Assembly (NCBI RefSeq): GCF_030012985.1
Contig: NZ_CP120233.1
Location: forward strand, 434,001 to 498,000
Origin: Microbulbifer sp. VAAF005
GTDB taxonomy: Bacteria; Pseudomonadota; Gammaproteobacteria; Pseudomonadales; Cellvibrionaceae
Direction of reading: 5' to 3'
Length of the DNA stretch: 64,000 nucleotides
Of the stretch, positions 27,541 through 35,724 are shown piece after piece. Each line of letters begins with the position of its first letter. Position 1 is the first letter of the stretch. Position numbers and translations under genes: made by a program. Under the pieces are notes generated by a model. That model saw nothing but the letters and a program-made list of their open reading frames with translations, ran no database searches and was not told the DNA's origin.

Positions 27541-27992
27541 GTGCAAAATGCAGTTATCTACCCGTCTCTAATGCTTATTGCAGGCATTGGTATACCGTTA
27601 TTGCAACGCTGAACAGTGGTCTCGGTATTAAGCTTGGTAGTTCAGCCCTGGCAACTACACTGCTATTTCTCGTTTGGCTTGTAATCTCCGCGGCTTATCT
27701 CTTGAAAACGGAGGGGTTACCCAGTGCTGTTTTTAGCAAAGGTATTGCCTGGTACTTTTACTTGGGTGGGATTCTGGTGGCTTTCTATATATTGAGTGTG
27801 ACTTGGGTGTCGCCAAGGTATGGTGTGGGTAATGCGGTATCTTTCGTTCTTCTAGGGCAACTGCTCGCCATTAGCGTTATCGACCATTTTGGGTTACTGG
27901 GTACGCAGCAAACCAGCTTGGATACCAAGCGCCTTATTGGTCTTGCCATGATGGTTATTGGCGTACTGTTGGTAGTAAAGCGCACGTCTTAA
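27541..27992 (+). pseudogene. YdcZ/DUF606-type DMT transporter, frameshifted at the N-terminus
   Basis: GTG 27541 (AGAGGTG upstream) gives MQNAVIYPSLMLIAGIGIPLL, then the frame is lost at about 27603. One extra G restores ATLNSGLGIKLGSSALATTLL and the rest of a 150-residue membrane protein with about five helices, including FLVWLVISAAYLL, YLGGILVAFYILSV and GLAMMVIGVLLVV. Small drug/metabolite-type permease. Its TAA stop falls at the left end of a MITE, so its 3' end may have been altered by that insertion. Confidence 0.7.
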
Positions 27993-28147
27993 GGAGCCTC
28001 TGAATAATTCCGTGATACCCCTGCAAGCCCCGAAGGGCGGGCCTTGAAGGCCACAAAGGGCTACGGCCATTCACGGCGAGCTGCGCCTAACATCTGCAGC
28101 CTTCAAGACCCGCAAAGGCATTACGGAATTATTCAGAGGCTCCTTAA
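27989..28147. repeat. 159-bp MITE-like element with perfect 25-bp inverted ends
   Basis: 27989-28013 and 28123-28147 are perfect inverted repeats (outer bases TTAAGGAGCCTC, inner bases ATTCCGT). A second pair, GCGGGCCTTGAAGGC (28037-28051) and GCCTTCAAGACCCGC (28099-28113), pairs 14 of 15. No ORF inside. TTAA at both ends could be a target duplication. The whole can fold into one long hairpin and could also terminate transcription. Confidence 0.88.
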
Positions 28148-28181
28148 TTTCACAATACAAATCGTTATGTACTGAGAGCAT

Positions 28182-28488
28182 ATGGCTAATTTAATCGTTA
28201 TGGCAAAAGTCACAGTCTGCCCACAATATACTTCTCAGGCATCAGCACTTTTAATCGAGCTGGCATATAAGTCAGAACAAGAGTCTGGCTGTTTATCTTA
28301 TAAAATTTTACCCATCACTGGATGAAGGCAATATTTTCACCACCCTGGAATTATGAGGGTCTCCAGAGGCCGAGGCCCAGCATTGGAACACCGATCACTT
28401 AAAGAACATTTTTGCAAAACTAGCTTACATTCTTGTTACAGCGGCAAAAATTGAGAAATATAGCGAAGTTATAAGCACCTTAAGCTAA
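28182..28488 (+). pseudogene. Antibiotic-biosynthesis-monooxygenase (ABM) domain protein, decayed
   Basis: Begins MANLIVMAKVTVCPQYTSQA and reads to SGCLSYKI, then shifts frame and continues PSLDEGNIFTTLEL-stop-GSPEAEAQHWNTDHLKNIF to KIEKYSEV. The in-frame TGA replaces the Trp expected in LELWESPE. The pattern is a YgiN/ABM ferredoxin-like domain of about 100 residues. A frameshift plus a nonsense codon indicate genuine decay. It lies immediately after the MITE. Confidence 0.75.
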
Positions 28489-28562
28489 GCTGACCGCAAG
28501 TTATTTTAATACTCATGTAATATTTAGTTACTTAGATATTGAACTTATCTGTGAGTATTAGC

Positions 28563-29192
28563 TTAACAAGTCATAAATTTAAGTGTCTGATCTATCGCTT
28601 GCTCACTATTGCAGCGCTGGACCTCCAACTTTTCAATACCAATACCACTAAGTTTCTCCCGTATTTGGTTCAGTTCAACATCAGTTGTAAAGCTCGGGTG
28701 CCTGGTAAGGCGCACTTGCAGAGGTATCTTGGACTGAGCAAGAAGCTCCGCACATTGCCAGGGGGCCACGCCACTGCCATCAACACCCGTAATGGAAGGG
28801 TAGTTTTCCGGCATCGCCTTGATATCCAACCCCACCCAATCAAGACTTTGGATCAGGCGTTCCAGCTTGCGGGGGTAGATTCCCGCAGTATGAAGCCCGA
28901 CCTTGAATCCCAGATCCTTAACTTGGGCAATCGCCGGTTCCAGGGCACTCTGGGCGGTGGGTTCTCCACCGGAAAACACAACGGCATCCAGCAAGCCCCG
29001 GCGACTGTCTAAAAATGTGAGGATCTGATCCCAGTCATAGGCACTGGGTGCTCGCGCAGGTAACAGATCGCCGTTATGGCAGTAGCGGCAGCGCCAGGGG
29101 CATCCCTGGCAAAAAACCACCGCTGCCAACTCGCCGGGGAAGTCGATTGCCGTAAACGACGTGAATCCACCGACACGTAACTTATTACTCAT
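28563..29192 (-). CDS. nrdG: Anaerobic ribonucleotide reductase-activating protein (radical SAM)
   Basis: 209 residues. Radical-SAM [4Fe-4S] motif in FCQGCPWRCRYCHN (C-x3-C-x2-C, about residues 31-38), followed by VVFSGGEPTAQ, the SAM-binding GGE motif. It generates the glycyl radical on NrdD. Its start codon overlaps the end of the small glycyl-radical ORF by eight bases, implying translational coupling. Last gene of the minus-strand nrdD operon. Confidence 0.93.
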   Translation of the reverse strand: MSNKLRVGGFTSFTAIDFPGELAAVVFCQGCPWRCRYCHNGDLLPARAPSAYDWDQILTFLDSRRGLLDAVVFSGGEPTAQSALEPAIAQVKDLGFKVGLHTAGIYPRKLERLIQSLDWVGLDIKAMPENYPSITGVDGSGVAPWQCAELLAQSKIPLQVRLTRHPSFTTDVELNQIREKLSGIGIEKLEVQRCNSEQAIDQTLKFMTC

Positions 29193-29364
29193 AAGTTTTT
29201 AGTGCATTCCTACTGTTGTCCGCCACAAAGAATTGGCGCTCCCGGTGCTCTGATTGTTTTCCCGGATTCCAAAATGAAACTGGGCGGTGGTACCCCATTA
29301 CCCGGCTCCATACCTCGCAGCGGGTGCGATCTTCTTCTCTCAATAAAGTGTCTTGTTGGCTCAT
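29185..29364 (-). CDS. Separate glycyl-radical segment of class III ribonucleotide reductase
   Basis: 59 residues, short enough to be missed by ORF callers. It begins MSQQDTLLREEDRTRCEVWS, carries the glycyl-radical motif RVMGYHRPV (predicted radical Gly24) and NPGKQSEHRERQFF. This is the C-terminal end expected of NrdD, which the preceding long ORF lacks. AAGGAGA lies six to eight bases before the ATG, so it has its own ribosome-binding site. It is in the same frame as nrdD, separated by the TAA stop and 24 bases. Confidence 0.88.
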   Translation of the reverse strand: MSQQDTLLREEDRTRCEVWSRVMGYHRPVSFWNPGKQSEHRERQFFVADNSRNALKTYE

Positions 29365-29388
29365 GGTCTTTCTCCTTGAAAGTATGGT

Positions 29389-31458
29389 TTAGTCGCTACA
29401 GCAGGATTGCTCTCGGGCCAGGAGAGCTTCGTCGCAGCGAGGGCAGAATTCGTGTTCGCCACTCAGATATCCATGGACCGGGCAAATTGAAAAGCTCGGC
29501 GTCACGGTGATATAGGGCAGGCGGTAGTTTTCCAGAGCACGCCGCAGCAAGCGGCGGCAACTATCGGTATCAGGCAACTGCTCGCCCAAATAAAGATGAA
29601 GTACAGTGCCACCGGTGTAACGGGATTGGAGGGATTCCTGTCGGGCCAGGGCCTCGAAGGGATCATCGGTAAAGCCCACCGGCAGCTGGGATGAATTGGT
29701 GTAGTAGGGCGCTTCACTACTACCTGCCTGCATAATATCTGGGTAACGTTTGCGATCTTCGCGGGCAAACCGATAAGTAGTGCCCTCTGCCGGAGTTGCC
29801 TCCAGGTTGTAGAGATGCCCGGTTTGTTCCTGGAATTCAGTCATGCGCATGCGGATATGGTCGAGTAATTGCTCGGCCAGTGCTTTCCCATCTTCCGTAA
29901 CCACACTTTCGTTGTCACAACTAAAGTTTCTCAGCATTTCATTGATGCCGTTCACCCCGATCGTGGAGAAGTGGTTGCGTAGAGTCCCCAGGTAGCGGCG
30001 AGTGTAGGGAAACAGACCTGCATCCATATGCCGCTGGATGACTTTCCGTTTCACTTCAAGTGAATCACGGGCAAGTATCAGCAGTTTGTCCAGCTGGGAG
30101 AGCAGAAGCTGCCAGTTTCCTTTATAGAGATATCCAAGGCGGGCACAGTTGATAGTTACTACGCCGAGCGAACCTGTCTGTTCGGCGGAGCCAAAGAGGC
30201 CGTTACCACGCTTTAACAATTCGCGTAGATCAAGCTGTAAGCGGCAGCACATGGAGCGAACCATGTTTGGGCTCAAGTCTGAATTTATAAAGTTTTGGAA
30301 ATAGGGCAGACCGTAGCGAGCAGTCATGGCAAACAGCCGCTCAGCATTTTCGCTCTCCCAAGGGAAATCCTCACTGATGTTGTATGTGGGAATAGGGAAG
30401 GTGAATACCCTACCGCGTGCATCCCCCTCGCTCATGACTTCGATATAGGCGCGGTTGATTAGATCCATTTCTTCTTGCAGGTCGCCATAGGTGAAAGGCA
30501 TTTCCTGACCGGCAATCACAGGCACCTGCTCGCGTAAATCCTGGGGGCAAACCCAATCGAAAGTGAGATTAGTAAAGGGGGTCTGGGTACCCCAGCGGGA
30601 TGGCACATTCAGGTTAAAGATCAGCTCCTGAATGCACTGGCGTACGGTCGCGTAGTCTAGCTGGTCCTTGCGCACAAAAGGTGCAAGATAGGTATCGAAA
30701 GAGCTAAATGCCTGCGCGCCCGCCCATTCGTTTTGCAGTGTTCCAAGAAAGTTAACAATCTGTCCGACCGCGCTGGTCAAGTGGGCCGGCGGTGCCGATT
30801 CGACTTTTCCCGGAACACCATTTAGCCCTTCATGTAATAGGGTGCGCAGCGACCAACCTGCACAATATCCAGCCAACATATCCAGGTCGTGGATGTGTAA
30901 ATCGCCATCCCGATGTGCTGCGCCGATCTCAGGGGAATAAACATGATTTAACCAATAGTTGGCAATCATTTTACCTGCGCTGTTCAGGATCAATCCCCCT
31001 AGGGAATATCCCTGGTTCGCATTGGCTGCAACTCGCCAATCCGCTTGCTCTAAATACTCTTCAATAGAAGCACCGACATCCACCAGTGTTTGCCGATCAG
31101 TGCGCATTTGCGCATGCCGCCCCCGATAAGCGATATAGGCGCGGGCAGTATCAATGTAATCGTTATTGATCAATACCTGTTCAGCAATATTCTGAATCTC
31201 TTCAATATCAATGGGCTCACCACTATCAAAGCGGTGCTTGATCACTTTAAGGACAGATTCGGTAAGTTGTTCCGCTTCCTGTTGATCAAAAGATTCCGTT
31301 GCCTGGCCAGCACTGAGAAGAGCCAAAGTGATCCTGCGAGCATCAAAAGCCAGTGTCCTGCCATCTCGCTTACGCACCAACAGTTGATCTGAACTTACCT
31401 GCGAAATCTGTTCTGAAGCTGGTGCGGCTTCGCTGTCGGGTATAGCGGTACTGGTCAT
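29389..31458 (-). CDS. nrdD: Anaerobic ribonucleoside-triphosphate reductase, large part without the radical site
   Basis: 689 residues. An ATP-cone (LLVRKRDGRTLAFDARRIT, about residues 26-44) precedes the ten-stranded barrel with HIHDLDMLAGYCAGW and LGVVTINCARLGYL (active-site Cys region). It ends in a zinc-ribbon-like SICPVHGYLSGEHEFCPRCDE and then stops at CCSD. No glycyl-radical motif is present before the stop; it is supplied by the next ORF (29185-29364). Reduces NTPs to dNTPs under anoxia. Preceded by FNR and NrdR sites. Confidence 0.92.
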   Translation of the reverse strand: MTSTAIPDSEAAPASEQISQVSSDQLLVRKRDGRTLAFDARRITLALLSAGQATESFDQQEAEQLTESVLKVIKHRFDSGEPIDIEEIQNIAEQVLINNDYIDTARAYIAYRGRHAQMRTDRQTLVDVGASIEEYLEQADWRVAANANQGYSLGGLILNSAGKMIANYWLNHVYSPEIGAAHRDGDLHIHDLDMLAGYCAGWSLRTLLHEGLNGVPGKVESAPPAHLTSAVGQIVNFLGTLQNEWAGAQAFSSFDTYLAPFVRKDQLDYATVRQCIQELIFNLNVPSRWGTQTPFTNLTFDWVCPQDLREQVPVIAGQEMPFTYGDLQEEMDLINRAYIEVMSEGDARGRVFTFPIPTYNISEDFPWESENAERLFAMTARYGLPYFQNFINSDLSPNMVRSMCCRLQLDLRELLKRGNGLFGSAEQTGSLGVVTINCARLGYLYKGNWQLLLSQLDKLLILARDSLEVKRKVIQRHMDAGLFPYTRRYLGTLRNHFSTIGVNGINEMLRNFSCDNESVVTEDGKALAEQLLDHIRMRMTEFQEQTGHLYNLEATPAEGTTYRFAREDRKRYPDIMQAGSSEAPYYTNSSQLPVGFTDDPFEALARQESLQSRYTGGTVLHLYLGEQLPDTDSCRRLLRRALENYRLPYITVTPSFSICPVHGYLSGEHEFCPRCDEALLAREQSCCSD

Positions 31459-31511
31459 CGGACTTCCTCACAATTTGTGGGGAGAGCATATCGAAGAGAC
31501 AGGAACGCCAA

Positions 31512-31525
31512 TTGATCCAGATCAC
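31512..31525 (-). promoter_or_regulatory. FNR/Anr box upstream of nrdD
   Basis: TTGATCCAGATCAC matches TTGAT-N4-ATCAA at nine of ten positions, 54 bases before the nrdD start. Expected for oxygen-dependent activation. Confidence 0.7.
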
Positions 31526-31537
31526 TATATATGGCGC
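31522..31537 (-). promoter_or_regulatory. NrdR box 1
   Basis: TCACTATATATGGCGC resembles the NrdR consensus acaCwAtATaTwGtgt and overlaps the FNR site by four bases. Confidence 0.6.
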
Positions 31538-31553
31538 ACTGGTTAATAGATGA

Positions 31554-31569
31554 GCACAATATGTTGTGC
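31554..31569 (-). promoter_or_regulatory. NrdR box 2
   Basis: GCACAATATGTTGTGC is a nearly perfect NrdR palindrome. Its centre is 32 bp (about three helical turns) from box 1, the spacing seen in known NrdR operators. Confidence 0.75.
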
Positions 31570-31646
31570 TCTTGGTGTGGGCTTAGATTAGCTACACACC
31601 TACTCTCGGCAAGTCCGAAGGCGAGTTCAGTGCCAGTCGGATGTAC

Positions 31647-32537
31647 CTAACTATAGGGAGAATCGCGAAGTGCTTCCTTCAGCCAGGTTACGAAAGCCAA
31701 CACATTTCCATTTCTTGAATGGCGGCTAGGTATTAATGCGGAATAGGTAAATCCCTCAATCCCTGAAAGCTTGGAGCCTCCTCTAAAAGGAACCAGCCAT
31801 TGATTGCGCAAAGGATTTTGAACAAGAAGCGAACTTACTAGCGCAATACCCTGGCCAGCCAAGGCAGCCTGGATTACATGATGCTCCTGGTCAAACTGCC
31901 GCACGCGAATGCCATCAAGTTTTCTTTTGAGGAGAGTTTGCCAGTTCAGCGGTGGAAGTGATGAGTTGACCCATTTTGTTTCCAGAAGTTGAGCTTCAGA
32001 AATATCCCTAATCTGAGTCAGGTAGCTTGGTGCAGCGTAGACACCGATTGTTTCGGTGACCAAGTGGAGAGCATTTTTTGTACTTTCATCATATTTCCCG
32101 TACCGAATAGCGATGTCGATGCGTCTATCTCGCTCGATATCACTCACTTCTTCCCCGGTCACTACTGAAACAATGATATCTGGAAATTTCTGATAAAAAT
32201 TCTCCAGATGGGGCACAAGCCACATAGCAGCAAAGCTTGAAGTCGTACTAACGGTCAGTGTTTTCTTTGAACACGTTATTTCACTCACCGTTTCAGTGAG
32301 CTGCTGAAAAATTTGAGAGGTAGTTTGAGCGAGCATCTGCCCTTCACTGGTCAACTGCACGGCACGGGTTTTGCGCTCGAATAATGTTGTACCCAGGGAT
32401 TCCTCCAAACCCTTTATCTGATGTGATACGGCTGTCGGCGTTATAAAGAGTTCTTCCGCAGCTCTCTTGAAACTGCCCAGTCTGGCGGCGGCATCGAATA
32501 CTTTTAGGGCGTTGAGGGAGGGTAGGTTTGGGTACAC
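31647..32537 (-). CDS. LysR-family regulator (GcvA-like)
   Basis: 296 residues. HTH: LNALKVFDAAARLGSFKRA-AEELFITPTAVSHQIKGLEESLG. The effector domain has LTVSTTSSFAAMWLVPHLENF and IDIAIRYGKYD, typical of the GcvA subgroup. Divergent from the azoreductase gene with a 122-base gap, so that gene is its likely target. Inducer unknown. Confidence 0.9.
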   Translation of the reverse strand: MYPNLPSLNALKVFDAAARLGSFKRAAEELFITPTAVSHQIKGLEESLGTTLFERKTRAVQLTSEGQMLAQTTSQIFQQLTETVSEITCSKKTLTVSTTSSFAAMWLVPHLENFYQKFPDIIVSVVTGEEVSDIERDRRIDIAIRYGKYDESTKNALHLVTETIGVYAAPSYLTQIRDISEAQLLETKWVNSSLPPLNWQTLLKRKLDGIRVRQFDQEHHVIQAALAGQGIALVSSLLVQNPLRNQWLVPFRGGSKLSGIEGFTYSALIPSRHSRNGNVLAFVTWLKEALRDSPYS

Positions 32538-32659
32538 CGATCAGAATCTCTTATAGATGAGCTTTTCTCATCTATAAGAAGAAATAACTCGTTTGTCAAG
32601 GATACTCCCCAGCATCACCATAGATGAACCTTCAGACGGTTCAGTAAAGGTTCCAGACT

Positions 32660-33352
32660 ATGAAAACACTATTACATATTGACGCTAGTGCTCAGAAGTG
32701 GAGCGGCTTAGAAGCACCACAAGACAGTGCGAATATCCCCAGGCATACCTCAATCTCCAAAGCAGTTGCCGCCAGTTTTGTAAGCGGTTGGCTAGAAAAA
32801 AGACCCCAAGATAAAGTTATCCATAGAGATGTCGGTTTAAACCCACCAGGCTTTATTAATCAAGATTGGATTGCATCGGTTTTTACGCCTGAAGCGGATC
32901 GCACCAAGGAGCAGCAGTCCTTGGTCGCGCTTTCTGACATCTTGATTGATGAGCTATCCCAGGCGGATATCATTGTTATGTCCACTTCGATGTATAACTA
33001 CGGCATGCCTGCCGCACTTAAGGCCTGGTTCGATCAAGTTGTTCGTATCAACAAGACGTTCACCTTTGATTTAGACCGTGGTGATTTCCCCTTAGAGCCT
33101 ATTATGTCTGGCAAAAAGCTGGTGCTAATCACCTCTGCAGGGGAGTTTGGGTTTGCGCAAGGAGGAATCCGTGAGCAAATGAATCACCTGGGGCCACATA
33201 TCCGAACTTTAAGCCACTATTTGGGGGTTGAGGAGTTCCATGAAATCAATGCGGAGTACCAGGAATTTGCTGATGAAAGGCACCGGAATTCAATTAAACG
33301 AGCTTTCCTCAAAACCCAGGAGTTAACCGCAACGTTGGCCAACTACCTTTAA
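32660..33352 (+). CDS. azoR: FMN-dependent NADH azoreductase
   Basis: 230 residues. A flavodoxin-like fold with phosphate loop LLHIDASAQ followed by SISKAVAASFVSGW, the FMN contact STSMYNYGMPAALKAWFDQVVR (with MYNYG-P-LK signature) and SAGEFGFAQGG. Reduces quinones and azo compounds with NAD(P)H, protecting against electrophile stress. Full length. Regulated probably by the divergent LysR gene. Confidence 0.92.
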   Translation: MKTLLHIDASAQKWSGLEAPQDSANIPRHTSISKAVAASFVSGWLEKRPQDKVIHRDVGLNPPGFINQDWIASVFTPEADRTKEQQSLVALSDILIDELSQADIIVMSTSMYNYGMPAALKAWFDQVVRINKTFTFDLDRGDFPLEPIMSGKKLVLITSAGEFGFAQGGIREQMNHLGPHIRTLSHYLGVEEFHEINAEYQEFADERHRNSIKRAFLKTQELTATLANYL

Positions 33353-33512
33353 AGTTTGCCTACCAAAGCTGGCTTGCCTCCCCAATGAAGTGGCCAGCGG
33401 CTTGTCAGAGCGGCCTCCCGCTACTTACTATGCGGAATAGGCGCAAATAGCGTCTTTACCAGTTCTCAATTTGTACCCTGGTACAAAAAAGTAAATAAGT
33501 ATCTGAGGATTC

Positions 33513-33920
33513 ATGAAGCAGCGGGTATTTGGCAATTCATCGGGCGACAACGCGAATATTACTTTAGCCTCTGGGAATAATTGCCGGTTGATCAGGGTTC
33601 GTAGAGACTTAATACCGAATTACCACCTCTTGGTTTTTCCAAAATCCCAGGGAGAGCCAAGTAAGGAGGAGGTTAGTGAGATGGTTTCACTTGGCATTGA
33701 GCATGCAAGAAGCATTGCCGAATCAATAGTCGGTGACCCAGAAGCCTATACTCTCCTTTACAGTGATTATAGTGCTCGACGGGAAAAAGGCTGGCATATT
33801 CATATCGTTTTATTGGGGAATCGATGGAGAAAAGCATGGCTTTATTTGGTATTGGCAGGGAAAAACATTTTACAAGCTACGGGTTTACGGAAAGATGACG
33901 CTCCGAGGATTAGCCAATGA
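33513..33920 (+). CDS. HIT-like protein
   Basis: 135 residues. The conserved N-terminal HIT strand pattern (NCRLIRVRRDLIPNYHLLVFPK) leads to the histidine-triad-type GWHIHIVLLGNR (about residues 93-104). Two of the usual three histidines of HxHxHxx are seen, with V-L at the third place, so nucleotide hydrolase activity is uncertain. Stop overlaps the next gene by four bases (ATGA). Confidence 0.65.
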   Translation: MKQRVFGNSSGDNANITLASGNNCRLIRVRRDLIPNYHLLVFPKSQGEPSKEEVSEMVSLGIEHARSIAESIVGDPEAYTLLYSDYSARREKGWHIHIVLLGNRWRKAWLYLVLAGKNILQATGLRKDDAPRISQ

Positions 33921-34516
33921 ACCAAAATAGATGGCTCAACCTAATGGGGGCACTCAATCTTCCTGAATCCCTTCAGTGCTTCGAAAAGTTAGTTTCTTCG
34001 TATGCAGAGAATCACAGGCATTATCATACAGGGCATCACATTGATGCGATGCTGAAGCACTTTGATAAAGTTGCAGAGCTTGCCGAGCACCCCCATGAGG
34101 TCGAGTTGGCTATCTGGTTTCACGATGCGATTTACAAGCCATTTTCTTCTAAGAATGAAGAAAACAGTGCTCTATGGGCAAAAAAGTTCTTGATCGATTC
34201 CGGGTATTGTCCCGCAGGGGTGGATAGGGTGTACCAATTGATTATGGCAACCTGCCACAATTACACGCCAGTTAGTATTGATGAAAAGCTAATAATCGAC
34301 ATTGACCTAACGATCCTGGGAGCCAGCACAAGCGTTTTCGAAGCTTATGAGAAACAAGTCCGTAAAGAGTATCGGCTGGTACCGATTATGATTTACAAAA
34401 AGAAACGCAGGGAACTATTAAAGGAATTTTTGTCTCAAGAGAGGCTTTATCACACTGATTACTTCTATGACAGATATGAAAAGCGTGCCAGGGCGAATAT
34501 TGAAGGATGTATATAG
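33917..34516 (+). CDS. HD-domain predicted metal-dependent phosphohydrolase
   Basis: 199 residues. Metal-binding residues are visible in YHTGHHIDAML (H, HH), ELAIWFHDAIYKP (HD at about residues 76-77) and IDIDLTILGA (D). This is the COG4339 group of small HD proteins of unknown substrate. Overlaps the HIT gene by four bases and the following DUF1963 gene by ten, so the three are one transcription unit. Confidence 0.8.
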   Translation: MNQNRWLNLMGALNLPESLQCFEKLVSSYAENHRHYHTGHHIDAMLKHFDKVAELAEHPHEVELAIWFHDAIYKPFSSKNEENSALWAKKFLIDSGYCPAGVDRVYQLIMATCHNYTPVSIDEKLIIDIDLTILGASTSVFEAYEKQVRKEYRLVPIMIYKKKRRELLKEFLSQERLYHTDYFYDRYEKRARANIEGCI

Positions 34517-35313
34517 CGTTGTTATTGAAAGAACTTAAAGCGGTCGGTCTTGAAGCTTTTTTGAATGAAATAGAGTCGCTGTGTGTTGAATGTACTACCG
34601 CTGAATTGTCTTCTGATATTATTGAGCAGGGCTCATCTAAGATTGGGGGGCACCCTGATGTCCCTGCTGACTTTGAGTGGCCATTCTATCGAGGTTTACC
34701 TTTGGAGTTTCTCCTTCAGCTCAATTGCGCAGAAGTCAATTCACCTATCCTGCCATCGGCAGGCTACTTGCTCTTTTTTTACTGTGATGGAGTTTGGGCG
34801 GATGTGCGAGGTAAGAAAGATTTTATACGGATAATCTATATCCCAGCTGATGTAGCAGTCTCGAATCACCAAGCCCCCGGTATCCATAAAAAGCGCTTTT
34901 GGGGACTGTTAAAGCCAAAGAGACTACCTTCGATTTATCCTGAAAGTAAAATATCGTTCAAGCGCTCTTTTTCCCTTCCAGATTTAGGCGAGTATCCTTA
35001 TGAAGAGTTAAAGATATTTGATGAAGATGATTATTTGCTTGATGCATATTGCACCCTGAAGGAAAACCTTACAGGATCAAAATTACTCCAAATTTCTGGT
35101 TACCCCAATCCAGTACAGTACGATGGTATTACTGAAGATGCGGCAAGGGTTATGGGTAAAGGCAAAGCTGAAGAATGGCAGTTGCTATTGGAACTCAATA
35201 GTCTTGGTGGCTTTATGTGGGGAGATGCAGGAAGATTGTATTTCTCTATACACAATGAAGACCTTGCGCAGTTGAAGTTCTCAGATGTTTGGATGCAGAT
35301 GCAGTGCCACTAG
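34507..35313 (+). CDS. DUF1963 (YwqG-like) protein
   Basis: 268 residues. The family core appears as SSKIGGHPDVPADFEWP, LEFLLQLNCAEVNSP-LPSAGYLLFFYC and the C-terminal LLLELNSLGGFMWGDAGRLYFSI, with a QISGYPNPVQ motif between. Function of YwqG proteins is unknown. It ends the HIT-HD-DUF1963 chain. Confidence 0.82.
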   Translation: MYIALLLKELKAVGLEAFLNEIESLCVECTTAELSSDIIEQGSSKIGGHPDVPADFEWPFYRGLPLEFLLQLNCAEVNSPILPSAGYLLFFYCDGVWADVRGKKDFIRIIYIPADVAVSNHQAPGIHKKRFWGLLKPKRLPSIYPESKISFKRSFSLPDLGEYPYEELKIFDEDDYLLDAYCTLKENLTGSKLLQISGYPNPVQYDGITEDAARVMGKGKAEEWQLLLELNSLGGFMWGDAGRLYFSIHNEDLAQLKFSDVWMQMQCH

Positions 35314-35345
35314 GCTAACAATGTAACCCTAATTAGTAGGAACTA

Positions 35346-35717
35346 ATGATAATTCAACTTCCCTTAAGGCTCGTCTACAACTACTGGATTCTGCTAACAG
35401 TGGTGTTTTTGTGCATTATTACGAGCCTATCCCTGTTTCCACTTCCCGAAGTACCCAATATACCCGGCACCGACAAAACCAATCACTTAATTGCCTATAG
35501 TGCGCTGATGTTCCCCGTCGCCCTGCGCAGGCCTAGTTACTGGTGGCTAATAGGATTATTTTTTGTACTGTGGAGCGGTGGCATAGAGTTGCTTCAACCT
35601 TACGTGAATCGAACAGGTGAGTGGTTGGATTTCGCGGCCAATACGGCGGGGATATTGAGCGGCACGCTTATCGCTTGGGTGTTGGGAAAGTTCAGGTTAA
35701 GGGAGAGAAATTCCTAA
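35346..35717 (+). CDS. VanZ-like membrane protein
   Basis: 123 residues with four hydrophobic helices. The VanZ signature is present as DKTNHLIAYSALMFP and GGIELLQPYVNRTGEWLDFAANTAG. Small integral membrane proteins of uncertain function; the name comes from a teicoplanin-resistance relative and does not imply resistance here. Confidence 0.85.
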   Translation: MIIQLPLRLVYNYWILLTVVFLCIITSLSLFPLPEVPNIPGTDKTNHLIAYSALMFPVALRRPSYWWLIGLFFVLWSGGIELLQPYVNRTGEWLDFAANTAGILSGTLIAWVLGKFRLRERNS

Positions 35718-35724
35718 ACCTGAT

